45,052 bases of DNA. It comes from Methylomonas sp. Lineage in GTDB: Bacteria; Pseudomonadota; Gammaproteobacteria; Methylococcales; Methylomonadaceae. Below the pieces are notes generated by a model. It was not told where the DNA came from. It saw only the letters and a list, made by a program, of their open reading frames with translations, and did not search any database. Position numbers and translations under genes: made by a program. Location: the NCBI GenBank assembly GCA_002929135.1, contig PESC01000010.1:1-45052 (forward strand). Direction: 5' to 3'. Numbering within the stretch: position 1 is the stretch's first letter; every line of letters begins with the position of its first letter. Below are positions 1 through 8,174 of the stretch, in pieces.

Positions 1-313
1 CAAGCCATTCGAGACACGCCAATGACTCTGCCCGCGTTCTTTTCAACGCGAATGGCTCATAGCTGTGGCATTTACAGCAACCTTGCTGCCCTTCTTCGTG
101 CAGGCCAGGTTGTCAACATAGCGAGGATGTTCATGACAATGTCGGCGGCGTAACCTTTCTGACCGTATTGTGGTTCGTCACCCCGGCGTTGCTTTTCCTA
201 ACCATCGAAGGCCACATGGTCGAAATTATAAAAGATGGTTCTGCGGCGATGATCGAAGTGAACTAATATAGAGCGTACCCCCTTTTTTTGTTTCAACCTT
301 TTGGAGAAAAATC
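1..313. other. Left-edge region without a recognisable gene
   Basis: Frame 1 is open from the window edge to a stop near position 151 (about 49 codons), and another short frame runs to a stop near 264. Neither gives a recognisable protein. On the minus strand one stretch resembles the helix-turn-helix part of short transposase proteins, broken by stops, so an insertion-sequence remnant is possible but weakly supported. The last 15 bases hold the GGAG ribosome-binding site of the following small gene. Confidence 0.3.
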
Positions 314-613
314 ATGAGTACCTTGTTAATGGTCATGTTTGTGTTATTTATTGCTTATTTGTATTTTCCAGCCACTTGGCTATACAGGCTGCGTTTCCAA
401 CCAGCAACGAAAACATCTTGTTCGGTAAGCAAGCGGTATATTCCGGAAGATGCCGTACTGCGGCGCCACTTCATTAGCCAGTTGCGTTTGGAAATCGAAG
501 CCGCCCTGCATCCACGCCCCACCGATTCGATATTGCAGCGCCATTACGATGCGCTGGTAGCCATAAAACTGGAACAGCGCCTGGCGGAAATTGGCCGCAT
601 GCGAGCTTGCTGA
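314..613 (+). CDS. Small single-pass membrane protein, unknown function
   Basis: A 99-residue protein of unknown function. Residues 2 to about 25 are strongly hydrophobic and form one membrane segment, followed by a basic stretch (WLYRLRF) that suggests the rest stays in the cytoplasm. The C-terminal half is helical and charged (EIEAALHPRP, LEQRLAEIGR). The ATG is preceded by GGAGAAAA at good spacing, which fixes the start. The TGA stop is the first unit edge of a heptanucleotide tandem repeat. Nothing downstream on this strand is coupled to it, so it is probably monocistronic. I do not recognise the family. The ribosome-binding site and clean membrane segment make it likely to be real. Confidence 0.6.
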   Translation: MSTLLMVMFVLFIAYLYFPATWLYRLRFQPATKTSCSVSKRYIPEDAVLRRHFISQLRLEIEAALHPRPTDSILQRHYDALVAIKLEQRLAEIGRMRAC

Positions 614-657
614 CGGGTGACGGGTGACGGGTGACGGGTGACGGGTGACGGGTGACG
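612..657 (+). repeat. Tandem heptanucleotide repeat (GACGGGT)x6.5
   Basis: Six exact copies of GACGGGT (612-653) are followed by GACG. The first unit overlaps the TGA stop of the preceding small membrane-protein gene. The unit length is not a multiple of three. Because the array starts at the stop codon, changes in copy number would not alter that protein. The array could still change spacing or mRNA structure downstream. Confidence 0.9.
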
Positions 658-804
658 ACGATCAAAGACGCTATCACAGCGCTGATAAGAACATCGGTTC
701 ACTGTTCGTAGCAGGAATACGCATCAGGTTTGATAGCCGGTGGTAATTACATCGGCACGGTGCTTTGGCAAAGATCACTTACAGAAAAAACCACAATACG
801 ATGC

Positions 805-821
805 CGCACTCTTTGAGTGCG
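805..821 (-). terminator. Possible weak terminator hairpin after hldD
   Basis: A perfect 7-bp stem (CGCACTC / GAGTGCG) with a 3-base loop lies just past the hldD stop on the minus strand. The T-rich tract on that strand comes only about 14 bases later, so this is a poor match to a classical intrinsic terminator. Confidence 0.3.
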
Positions 822-838
822 CGCATCAGCTGTGCAAA

Positions 839-1780
839 TCAACCGTTCAGCCACGCCATATAAGCTTGCACGCCCTGTTCTACGGTCTTGAATTCATGCT
901 GGCAACCGGCCGCGCGTAATTTGTCGAGATTGGCTTCGGTGTAGCTTTGGTAGCAGCCTTTGAGGTGGTCTGGGAAGGGAATGTAGTGGATGCGACCGCG
1001 TCGATGAAAGCGAATCACAGCATTGGCGACATCGTTGAAAGTCTGGCTGCGACCGGTGCCGCAATTGAAGATACCGGAAACCTGCGGGTTATCGAGAAAC
1101 CATAGATTGACGTCGACGACATCGCCAACATAAACGAAATCGCGCCGCTGCTCGCCATGGCCATAACCATCGCACCCCTCGAACAGGCGAATGTCGTCGG
1201 ATTGCTTGATCTGCTCGTTCAAATGAAAAGCGACGCTGGCCATGCTGCCTTTGTGCGCCTCCCGAGGGCCATAGACATTGAAATAACGCAAACCGACAAC
1301 CTGGGCAGTTAGACGACTCTGGCGACGCAGGTATTGGTCGAACTGGAACTTGGAATAACCATAGACATTGAGCGGGCCTTCGTAGGCTAATTCTTCCTTG
1401 AAGGTCAAATCAGCACCGTAAACCGCCGCGCTTGATGCGTAGATGAAGGGAATTTTGTGATCCTGGCAATAGTGCAACAGGGCTTTGCTGTACTCGTAAT
1501 TGTTGCTCATCATGTAGCGCCCGTCCCACTCTGTGGTGGTCGAGCAGGCGCCTTGATGAAAAATGGCTGCTATCGATCGCGCTGAAAAGTCACCTTGTTG
1601 CAGCCGCTGTAGAAAGGTTTCACGATCAAGATAATCGGCGATGCGGCCATCGACTAGATTTTTGTATTTGATGCCATTAGTCAGATGATCGACCACCAGA
1701 ATATCGTCGTAACCTCGGGCATTGAGGCCCAACACCAGATTGCTACCGATGAAGCCTGCGCCCCCGGTTACGACGATCAT
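839..1780 (-). CDS. hldD: ADP-L-glycero-D-manno-heptose 6-epimerase
   Basis: HldD (RfaD) converts ADP-D-glycero-beta-D-manno-heptose to the L-glycero form, the last step in making the heptose of the lipopolysaccharide inner core. It acts in the cytoplasm with bound NADP. The 313-residue protein has the usual family length. The Rossmann start GGAGFIG lies at residues 6-12, a serine-rich catalytic stretch (YASSAAVYG) lies near 115-123, and the short-chain dehydrogenase pair Tyr-x-x-x-Lys is seen in [12 protein letters not shown] near 140. The ATG lies six bases after the rplI stop on the same strand, so it is probably the last gene of the rpsF operon. This is an unusual partner for ribosomal protein genes but consistent with tight packing. 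Function is confident. Confidence 0.95.
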   Translation of the reverse strand: MIVVTGGAGFIGSNLVLGLNARGYDDILVVDHLTNGIKYKNLVDGRIADYLDRETFLQRLQQGDFSARSIAAIFHQGACSTTTEWDGRYMMSNNYEYSKALLHYCQDHKIPFIYASSAAVYGADLTFKEELAYEGPLNVYGYSKFQFDQYLRRQSRLTAQVVGLRYFNVYGPREAHKGSMASVAFHLNEQIKQSDDIRLFEGCDGYGHGEQRRDFVYVGDVVDVNLWFLDNPQVSGIFNCGTGRSQTFNDVANAVIRFHRRGRIHYIPFPDHLKGCYQSYTEANLDKLRAAGCQHEFKTVEQGVQAYMAWLNG

Positions 1781-1786
1781 ACCGAT

Positions 1787-2233
1787 TTACTCGGCAACGA
1801 TTTTGACCGGCAAGGTCACGACAACATCAGTGTGCAGATTGAAGGCGATATCGTATTCGCCGATGTGGCGGATGACACCGTTCGGCAAACGTACGTCGCT
1901 TTTCTGAATGCTTACACCGGCGGCGGTGATTGCATCAGCGATGGCTTGCGTACCAACGGAGCCAAACAAGCGGCCCTCGTCACCGGTTTTGTGAGCAATG
2001 GTGATGTTCAGTTTGCTCAAAGCTTCACCGCGAGCGGTGGCAGCCGCCAGTTTTTCGGTCGCCTGTTTTTCCAGTTCGGCGCGCTGCTCTTCGAATTCCT
2101 TGATTTTGGCAGGCGTTGCCGCTGCTGCTTTGCCCTGCGGAATCAGATAGTTTCTGCCGTAGCCAGCCTTGATGCTGACTCTGTCACCCAGGTTGCCCAG
2201 GTTTGCAATTTTTTCCAGAAGAATGACTTCCAT
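1787..2233 (-). CDS. rplI: 50S ribosomal protein L9
   Basis: L9 binds domain V of 23S rRNA near the base of the L1 stalk and helps keep the reading frame. The 148-residue protein matches the family: a short N-terminal RNA-binding domain beginning [17 protein letters not shown] with the conserved [13 protein letters not shown] stretch (residues 24-36), a long charged connecting helix (about 40-75), and a C-terminal domain with the [16 protein letters not shown] motif. It follows the DUF2232 membrane protein in the conserved gammaproteobacterial order rpsF-rpsR-(membrane gene)-rplI. Expression is likely from the rpsF promoter. Confidence 0.97.
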   Translation of the reverse strand: MEVILLEKIANLGNLGDRVSIKAGYGRNYLIPQGKAAAATPAKIKEFEEQRAELEKQATEKLAAATARGEALSKLNITIAHKTGDEGRLFGSVGTQAIADAITAAGVSIQKSDVRLPNGVIRHIGEYDIAFNLHTDVVVTLPVKIVAE

Positions 2234-2280
2234 CGTTTATACCTCGTCTATCGACGTTTAGTCGAAACAGTGAACCGTCC

Positions 2281-3192
2281 TCAGACGGTCGTTTGATTTG
2301 AAATTTTTTTTCGTAAGTTCATCCAGGGATCGGCAACACCCATCAAGGCAACGAACACCAGCATGTGCGGTATCAGAATCAAGGTCAGATACAGAAAAGG
2401 CACCATGAAGCGGCTGTTTTTCATGCTGGCAAACGCCGCATGCAACACGGCGGTACCGACAAAGGTATACAACACCGACACCACCAGAATCAGATTCCAG
2501 ACTATCTCCGCCAGCAAGCCGGATGTCAGGCCTGCAACCACTATCATCACCAGCGTTGCCAACGCCATCTGCTTGTGCCCTTTCAGTTCAAGAAACTCAG
2601 CACGAAAACCGCCAGGGTTGTACAGGACGGCTTGCCACCAGCGGGCCAGAAACAAACCGAACAACAAACCATAAACACTGCCCGTTGCCAGTAGTCCCGT
2701 CATCAGATGCGACAGGGCCTGGATGGATAGCCGCGCATCATCAGGCGATAGGTCAGGATGGCCCTGCAATACCGGCTGGGTTATCGTCGTCAGAATATCC
2801 TGCCAGACCAGCGCAGCTTTGGGTTCGTACAGATAAAACCCCAGCACGCCAAGAACACCCAGCAACGCGGCAATTTCGATGGCAATGGCAAGATGTCTAC
2901 CCTCGCGCAGTACAATCGAAATCACCCACACCGGCAACCAGAGCACCATGCCATACATCAATGCAAACTGGTATCCGACACCGGTGACCATGCCCAACAG
3001 GGCAGCGGCCAAACAGGCGCACAGCAAGACATACACGCCTTCGCGCGCACCCAGACGCAATGTCACCAGCGCCACCGCCGCCGAACTAACGATGCTGGCA
3101 GGTGGGAATGGAATGGAAACCAACGCCAAACTGGCTGCAACCAGCATGGCTTGCAGACGGCCTTTCATGATGAATGACGCTAAGAACTGCAT
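2281..3192 (-). CDS. DUF2232 family integral membrane protein
   Basis: A 303-residue polytopic membrane protein with about eight hydrophobic segments and no catalytic motif. Its position between rpsR and rplI is typical of the DUF2232 (YybS-like) proteins found at this locus in many gammaproteobacteria. The family's function is unknown to me. Two starts are possible: the ATG at 3192 or the in-frame ATG eight codons later (MKGRLQ). Neither has a strong ribosome-binding site, so translation may be coupled to rpsR, whose stop lies 30 bases upstream. The C-terminus is basic (NLRKKISNQ), placing it in the cytoplasm. Confidence 0.8.
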   Translation of the reverse strand: MQFLASFIMKGRLQAMLVAASLALVSIPFPPASIVSSAAVALVTLRLGAREGVYVLLCACLAAALLGMVTGVGYQFALMYGMVLWLPVWVISIVLREGRHLAIAIEIAALLGVLGVLGFYLYEPKAALVWQDILTTITQPVLQGHPDLSPDDARLSIQALSHLMTGLLATGSVYGLLFGLFLARWWQAVLYNPGGFRAEFLELKGHKQMALATLVMIVVAGLTSGLLAEIVWNLILVVSVLYTFVGTAVLHAAFASMKNSRFMVPFLYLTLILIPHMLVFVALMGVADPWMNLRKKISNQTTV

Positions 3193-3222
3193 GGTCGCTC
3201 ACTATCCCCAAATCGGATGCGA

Positions 3223-3453
3223 TTATTTGTGGGCGTCGCAGAATGGCAACAAAGCCAGGAAACGCGCATGTTTGATGGCTGCGGTCAACTGCCTTTGATA
3301 TTTCGCGCTGGTGCCTGTTATGCGGCTGGGAATGATTTTGCCGGTTTCGGTAACGTACTCGCTCAACAGATCCAAATCTTTGTAGTCGATGATGACCGCC
3401 TCTTCACCGCTGAAACGGCAGCCTTTTTTACGCCTGATGTTATTACGTGCCAT
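3223..3453 (-). CDS. rpsR: 30S ribosomal protein S18
   Basis: S18 pairs with S6 on the platform of the small subunit. The protein starts [15 protein letters not shown] and carries the conserved IDYKDLDLL and [19 protein letters not shown] stretches, ending in a basic helix ([13 protein letters not shown]). I place the start at the ATG at 3453, giving 76 residues, the normal length. An ATG seven codons upstream is in frame, but its extension (MEPKRNT) is not family-like, and AAGAGA sits at ribosome-binding distance from the inner ATG. Cotranscribed with rpsF, 26 bases upstream. Confidence 0.96.
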   Translation of the reverse strand: MARNNIRRKKGCRFSGEEAVIIDYKDLDLLSEYVTETGKIIPSRITGTSAKYQRQLTAAIKHARFLALLPFCDAHK

Positions 3454-3479
3454 AGTGTTTCTCTTGGGTTCCAATGGGA

Positions 3480-3905
3480 TTATTCGGTGATGGCTTCGGC
3501 TTCTGATTCGGCAGAAGTTACCGGGCTTTCCTGTTCGTCTTCGACGTTATCGCCTTTGGCGCGACCGGATGTTTTTTGACCATCGTTGCCGCTGGTGGCA
3601 ATTTTCGATGGCTCTGTAGCGGCCTCTTTCATCACCAGCGTCAAACTGCGCAAAATGGCGTCGTTGAAACGAAATGCGGTTTCCAGCTCATCCAGAACAG
3701 CCTGATTGCACTCGACGTTCATCAGTACATAATGCGCTTTGTGAATTTTTTTGATGGGATAAGCCAGATGCCTGCGGCCCCAGTCTTCCAGGCGATGAAT
3801 CTTACCAGCGGCTTCTTCGATGGTAGCTTTGTAACGTTCTATCATGGCAGGCACCTGAGCACTTTGATCAGGATGTACCAGAAAGACGATTTCATAATGA
3901 CGCAT
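3480..3905 (-). CDS. rpsF: 30S ribosomal protein S6
   Basis: S6 forms a heterodimer with S18 on the small-subunit platform. The first 95 residues are classical ([19 protein letters not shown], then a [21 protein letters not shown] core). The protein is 141 residues. The final 45 or so form a low-complexity acidic tail rich in Glu, Ser and Ala (ending [11 protein letters not shown]). In some gammaproteobacteria the S6 C-terminus is extended by RimK with glutamates, so an acidic tail is not surprising, but this one is long. An AAGGAG ribosome-binding site lies 6 bases before the ATG. It is the first gene of the operon, with a strong promoter about 90 bases upstream. Confidence 0.96.
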   Translation of the reverse strand: MRHYEIVFLVHPDQSAQVPAMIERYKATIEEAAGKIHRLEDWGRRHLAYPIKKIHKAHYVLMNVECNQAVLDELETAFRFNDAILRSLTLVMKEAATEPSKIATSGNDGQKTSGRAKGDNVEDEQESPVTSAESEAEAITE

Positions 3906-3992
3906 GAGTTCTCCTTACGGTTAAAAAAGCCTCCTGCCTACAAAGACAGTGAGACAAGGATTCGGGGCTGATTGCACCCCAAAAAGCCGAGC
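3906..3992 (-). promoter_or_regulatory. rpsF 5' leader, candidate S6:S18 autoregulatory element
   Basis: About 85 bases of leader separate the promoter from rpsF. Just before the ribosome-binding site the minus strand reads TTTTTTAACCGTAAGGAG, so a CCG triplet lies next to the Shine-Dalgarno sequence. S6:S18 binding leaders present a CCG in a bulge next to a stem at this location. I could not fold it, so the assignment rests on position and the triplet only. Confidence 0.3.
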
Positions 3993-4020
3993 ATTATAAG
4001 CGTGCATGACGTGCTTGCAA
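3993..4020 (-). promoter_or_regulatory. Sigma-70 promoter of the rpsF operon
   Basis: On the minus strand a perfect -10 box TATAAT (3993-3998) lies 16 bases downstream of a TTGCAA -35 box (4015-4020). It is correctly placed for the ribosomal operon rpsF-rpsR-DUF2232-rplI-hldD. Its strength fits ribosomal genes. Confidence 0.7.
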
Positions 4021-4155
4021 AGCCGAAATATAGGGTGTGAGGTAACAGTCGATGACGACGACAGCACTGGGCAAGACATCGTCAAGGCGGGAAAGCAGGT
4101 TTTGCAAAGCGCGGGGAGCGTGCCCAGCGACCCGCCCCTCGACCAAACCGGGAAA
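3994..4155 (-). other. Open frame directly after, and in frame with, the fabI stop
   Basis: On the minus strand the fabI frame stays open for 53 codons after its TGA, ending at a TAA at 3994-3996. It has no ATG; a TTG four codons in could start it. The product would be rich in Ala and Leu, with a hydrophobic stretch (VLPSAVVVIDCYL). It overlaps the rpsF promoter. FabI is complete without it, so this is either a remnant of a lost gene, a small unrecognised gene, or chance in GC-rich DNA. Confidence 0.25.
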
Positions 4156-4938
4156 TCAGCTTGCAGCCAGGCCCGCGATGTTGTAGCCGCAATCGACGTA
4201 GGTAATCTCGCCGGTTACCCCCGACGCCAGGTCGGAACACAGAAAGGCCGCAACATTGCCGACTTCCTCGATGGTGACGTTGCGTTTCAGCGGCGCGGTG
4301 TCGGCAGCCTTGCTGAGCATGGTCTTGAAATTGTTGATGCCGGATGCGGCCAGTGTGCGGATCGGGCCAGCCGATACCGCGTTGACACGGATACCTTCGC
4401 TGCCCAAAGCAACCGCCATGTAGCGAACATTGGCTTCCAGACTAGCTTTGGCAACCCCCATGACGTTGTAATTGGGAATCGCACGTTCGGCACCGAGATA
4501 GCTCAGTGTCAGCAAGGAACCATTACGTCCGGCCATCAGCTTGCGCCCGGCTTTGGCCAGCGCGGTAAAGCTGTAGGAACTGATATCGTGGGCAATGGCG
4601 AAATTTTCGCGGGTGGTCGCTTCGACATAATCGCCATCCAGTGCTTCACGCGGGGCATAGGCTACTGAATGTACGATGCAATCCAAGCCATCCCAGTGTT
4701 TCGCCAATTCCACGAAAACATTGTCGATATGAGCATTGTTGGCCACATCCAGCTCCATGATAATGCTGGCTCCCAATTCTGCCGCCATCTCCTCGACACG
4801 GCTTTTCAGCTTGTCGTTCTGATAACTGAAAGCCAGTTCCGCGCCCTCGCGGTGCATGGCCTGGGCGATACCCCAGGCAATCGAGCGATTGCTGGCCAAA
4901 CCGACGATCAGAACCCGTTTACCTTGCATGAACCCCAT
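4156..4938 (-). CDS. fabI: Enoyl-[acyl-carrier-protein] reductase (NADH)
   Basis: FabI carries out the last reduction of each fatty-acid elongation cycle, trans-2-enoyl-ACP to acyl-ACP, in the cytoplasm. The 260-residue protein matches the E. coli enzyme almost end to end in pattern: [20 protein letters not shown] at the N-terminus, [31 protein letters not shown] with the catalytic Tyr, and [13 protein letters not shown] with the catalytic Lys. Then come the nucleotide-side motif [13 protein letters not shown] and [12 protein letters not shown]. The ATG at 4938 aligns with the E. coli start, and GAGGTAGG on the minus strand is the ribosome-binding site. It is transcribed toward the ribosomal operon and divergently from the transporter operon. 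Confidence 0.97.
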   Translation of the reverse strand: MGFMQGKRVLIVGLASNRSIAWGIAQAMHREGAELAFSYQNDKLKSRVEEMAAELGASIIMELDVANNAHIDNVFVELAKHWDGLDCIVHSVAYAPREALDGDYVEATTRENFAIAHDISSYSFTALAKAGRKLMAGRNGSLLTLSYLGAERAIPNYNVMGVAKASLEANVRYMAVALGSEGIRVNAVSAGPIRTLAASGINNFKTMLSKAADTAPLKRNVTIEEVGNVAAFLCSDLASGVTGEITYVDCGYNIAGLAAS

Positions 4939-4995
4939 AAAAACCTACCTCTTATAATTACTTACAGCTTGTTGTTAAAATGGTGGCAAGTATCT

Positions 4996-7161
4996 ATGAC
5001 CCCCCCAGTGATGTCTAGCATTTTGTCGGCTTTTGCCGCGCGGCTCGTGGCCTGCGCGCTATTGTTGTTCTCCCTCGTCGCCTGCGACAAGGCGCCCTTG
5101 AACAATCCCTATCCTCCCGTCGACGCCGGGTTGTCGGTGCTGTATTCAGCCTTTGCCGAACGACCCAAACATCTCGACCCGGCAGTGGCGTACAGCAGCG
5201 ATGAATATGCCTTCATCGGCCAAATTTACGAGCCGCCGCTGCAATATCACTATCTGAAGCGGCCTTACCAGTTACAACCGTTGACAGCCACGCAATTACC
5301 CACCGTGCGTTATCTTGATGCGCAGAAACAGCCGCTGCCCGACGACGCCGATGCCTCGGCGATTGTCTTCAGCGAGTACCTGATCAAAATCAAGCCCGAC
5401 ATCCACTACCAGCCGCATCCCGCCTTCAGCCGCAACGAACGGGGCGACTTTCTCTACCATGCGCTGGACAAAGCCACACTCAATGACATCGACACCCTGG
5501 CCGATCTGCCGACTCAACAAACCCGCACCTTGCGGGCCGAGGACTACGTTTACCAGATCAAACGCCTGGCTCACCCCAAAGTGCATTCGCCCATTGCCGA
5601 ACTCATGGCCGGTTATATTGATGGTTTTGCCGAATTCGCCCAGCAAACCGCCAATGTTCCGGTCAAGGCGCTCAAAGACACACCCATGCTCGGCGCCTAC
5701 GCACTGGACGAACACCGCTACCGCATACTCATCAAGGGCCGCTATCCGCAATTTCTCTACTGGCTGGCCATGCCGTTCTTCGCGCCCATGCCTTGGGAAG
5801 CCGATGCGTTTTACGACCAGCCCGGCCTGAAAGCCAAAAACATCACGCTGGACTGGTTTCCGGTGGGTACCGGCCCGTACTGGCTGGAAGAAAACAACCC
5901 CAACCGCCGCATGGTGTTGAGCCGCAACAAACACTACCACCCGGACTTTTATCCAACCCAAGGTGATGCGGGCGACTTCGAAGCCGGTTTGCTAGCCGAT
6001 GCCGGAAAACGCCTGCCGTTCGTCGATCGCGTCGTTTACACGCTGGAAAAGGAAAGCATTCCTTATTGGATTAAGTTCTTGCAGGGCTATTACGATGCCT
6101 CCGGCATCACTTCCGACAGTTTCGATCAGGCCGTCACCTTTTCCACCGGCGGCGATCCGCAACTGACCCCCCTGCTGCGCGACAAGCAAATCCAGTTGCA
6201 GGCATCGGTCTCCACCTCGATTTTCTACCTGGGCTTCAACATGCTTGACCCGGTCGTCGGCGGCGATTCCGAACGGGCACGCAAACTGCGACAAGCCCTG
6301 AGCATTGCCGTCGATTACGAGGAGTTCATCAGCATTTTCGCCAATGGCCGGGGTGTTGCCGCCCAAGGCGTGTTGCCACCGGGTATTTTCGGCCACCAGG
6401 ACGGCGAAGCCGGGTTGAACCCTGTCGCCTACGACTGGCGTGACGGCAGAGCGATGCGCAAACCCATTGCCGACGCCAAGCGGCTGATGACGGAAGCCGG
6501 TTATGCCAACGGCATAGACCCTGCAACCGGCCGCGCCTTGCTGCTGTACTTCGACACCACCGCCGTCGGCACCGACGACCGCGCCCTGATGAACTGGTAT
6601 CGCAAGCAGTTCGAGAAACTGGGCATCGAACTGGTAGTGCGCGGCACCGACTACAACCGCTTCCAGGAAAAAATGCGCACCGGCGCCGCGCAAATTTTCG
6701 TTTGGGGCTGGAATGCCGATTACCCAGACCCGGAAAATTTCTTCTTCCTGCTGTACGGACCGAATTCGAAAGTCAAACACGGCGGCGAGAATGCCGGCAA
6801 CTACGCCAATCCCGAATTCGACCGCCTGTTCGAGCAGATGCGCAACATGGACAACAGCCCCGAGCGGCAACACATCATCGACCAGATGCAAACCCTGCTG
6901 CGCACCGATGCGCCCTGGCTGTTCGGCTATTACCCCAAGGATTTCGCACTGCTGCACAGTTGGTACCTCAATATGAAACCAGCACGCATCATCAACAACC
7001 GGCTGAAGTACAGCCGTATCGAGGACGAGCTGCGCGAGCAAAAGCGCCGGGCATGGAACCAGCCAATATTTTGGCCTTTGCTGCTGCTGATTCTGGCCAT
7101 GGCGGCGGCGCTGTATCCCGCGTTCAAAACCTATAAACGCCGCCAGCGACGCCTGTCGTAA
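4996..7161 (+). CDS. ABC transporter substrate-binding lipoprotein (SBP_bac_5, YejA-like)
   Basis: A 721-residue family-5 extracellular solute-binding protein for oligopeptides or similar solutes, probably anchored as a lipoprotein. The N-terminal hydrophobic stretch ends in the lipobox LVAC, so the mature protein begins at Cys-28 or close to it. Family features include RPKHLDPAVAY near the N-terminus, VGTGPYWLEENNP, and WGWNADYPDPENFFFLLYG toward the C-terminus. Unusually, it has a second hydrophobic segment (PLLLLILAMAAALYPAF) and a basic tail at the C-terminus, so it may be held at the inner membrane. I chose the ATG at 4996; the frame continues upstream only as an artefact opposite fabI. 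Two permease genes follow. No ATPase gene is adjacent. Confidence 0.88.
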   Translation: MTPPVMSSILSAFAARLVACALLLFSLVACDKAPLNNPYPPVDAGLSVLYSAFAERPKHLDPAVAYSSDEYAFIGQIYEPPLQYHYLKRPYQLQPLTATQLPTVRYLDAQKQPLPDDADASAIVFSEYLIKIKPDIHYQPHPAFSRNERGDFLYHALDKATLNDIDTLADLPTQQTRTLRAEDYVYQIKRLAHPKVHSPIAELMAGYIDGFAEFAQQTANVPVKALKDTPMLGAYALDEHRYRILIKGRYPQFLYWLAMPFFAPMPWEADAFYDQPGLKAKNITLDWFPVGTGPYWLEENNPNRRMVLSRNKHYHPDFYPTQGDAGDFEAGLLADAGKRLPFVDRVVYTLEKESIPYWIKFLQGYYDASGITSDSFDQAVTFSTGGDPQLTPLLRDKQIQLQASVSTSIFYLGFNMLDPVVGGDSERARKLRQALSIAVDYEEFISIFANGRGVAAQGVLPPGIFGHQDGEAGLNPVAYDWRDGRAMRKPIADAKRLMTEAGYANGIDPATGRALLLYFDTTAVGTDDRALMNWYRKQFEKLGIELVVRGTDYNRFQEKMRTGAAQIFVWGWNADYPDPENFFFLLYGPNSKVKHGGENAGNYANPEFDRLFEQMRNMDNSPERQHIIDQMQTLLRTDAPWLFGYYPKDFALLHSWYLNMKPARIINNRLKYSRIEDELREQKRRAWNQPIFWPLLLLILAMAAALYPAFKTYKRRQRRLS

Positions 7162-7196
7162 CCCGGAATGAATCTTACAGCCGAAACCGCACAGCC

Positions 7197-8174
7197 ATGA
7201 TTACCTACATCATCCGTCGCCTGCTGTATGCCGTGCCCCTGTTGGTGGCCGTCAACGTGCTGACCTTCGTACTGTTCTTCGTCGTCAACAGTCCCGACGA
7301 CATGGCACGTATGCAATTAGGCCAAAAACACGTCACCGAACAGGCCATTCAGAACTGGAAACACCAGCATGGTTACGACTTGCCATTGTTGTGGAACGAC
7401 CCACAAGCGGGTGCCCAAAAACTCACCGAAACCATTTTTTATCAGAAGTCAGCCAAGCTGTTTTTATTCGACTTCGGCATCTCCGACAGTGGCCGCAACA
7501 TTGGCTCCGACATCCGCCAGCGCATGTGGCCCAGCCTGGCCCTGGCCTTGCCGTCGTTGCTGGTGGGCTTGCTGGTCAACATCACCCTTGCTTTGCTGGT
7601 GGTATTTTTTCGTGAAACCTACGTCGAACTGGGCGCTGGCGTCATCTGCGTGACTTTGATGTCGATCTCGCCGCTGTTCTACATCATCGGTGGCCAGTTC
7701 TTCATTGGCAAATTGCTGAATCTGGTGCCGATTTCAGGCTTCGGTGACGGATTCGACGCCTGGCGATTTCTGCTGCTGCCGGTGGCCATCAGCGTCGTGG
7801 CTGGCATTGGCTCCGGTGTGCGCTGGTATCGCACCCTGTTTCTGGAAGAAGTCGAGAAGGATTATGTGCGCACCGCCCGTGCCAAAGGGCTATCCGAAAC
7901 CCAGGCCTTGTTCAAACACGTATTGCAGAACGCCATGATACCCATCCTCACCGGCGTCGTCGTGGTGCTGCCCTTGCTGTTCATGGGCAGTTTGATAATG
8001 GAATCGTTCTTCAGCATTCCGGGGCTGGGCAGCTACACCATAGACGCCATCAACCGCCAGGATTTCGCCATCGTCCGCTCCATGGTGTTCTTGGGTTCTG
8101 TGCTGTACATCGTCGGCCTGTTGCTGACCGACATTTCCTACACCCTGGTCGATCCGCGCGTGAGGTTGAACTGA
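7197..8174 (+). CDS. ABC transporter permease, DppB/YejB-like
   Basis: A 325-residue inner-membrane permease of the oligopeptide importer type. It has an N-terminal membrane helix (MITYIIRRLLYAVPLLVAV, the typical start of DppB-like proteins), a periplasmic loop, then a BPD_transp_1 domain of about five helices. The EAA loop that contacts the ATPase is present (RTARAKGLSETQALFKHVL), as are the family ending SFFSIPGLGSYTIDAI and LVDPRVRLN at the C-terminus. It starts 35 bases after the binding protein and its stop overlaps the next start (TGATG), so the two permeases are translationally coupled. Which solute is carried cannot be read from the sequence. Confidence 0.9.
   Translation: MITYIIRRLLYAVPLLVAVNVLTFVLFFVVNSPDDMARMQLGQKHVTEQAIQNWKHQHGYDLPLLWNDPQAGAQKLTETIFYQKSAKLFLFDFGISDSGRNIGSDIRQRMWPSLALALPSLLVGLLVNITLALLVVFFRETYVELGAGVICVTLMSISPLFYIIGGQFFIGKLLNLVPISGFGDGFDAWRFLLLPVAISVVAGIGSGVRWYRTLFLEEVEKDYVRTARAKGLSETQALFKHVLQNAMIPILTGVVVVLPLLFMGSLIMESFFSIPGLGSYTIDAINRQDFAIVRSMVFLGSVLYIVGLLLTDISYTLVDPRVRLN

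Noticed and set aside
4951-4978. TTAACA/TATAAG promoter-like pair just upstream of fabI
   Set aside because: The start point would fall inside the Shine-Dalgarno sequence, leaving almost no leader, so the real promoter is probably elsewhere.
4669-4995. N-terminal extension of the binding-protein frame over fabI
   Set aside because: It overlaps fabI on the opposite strand, and a proper lipoprotein signal peptide starts at 4996.
5992-7041. Long minus-strand open frame (349 codons) opposite the transporter binding-protein gene
   Set aside because: It mirrors the GC-rich coding frame of a clear solute-binding protein and has no family features or ribosome-binding site.
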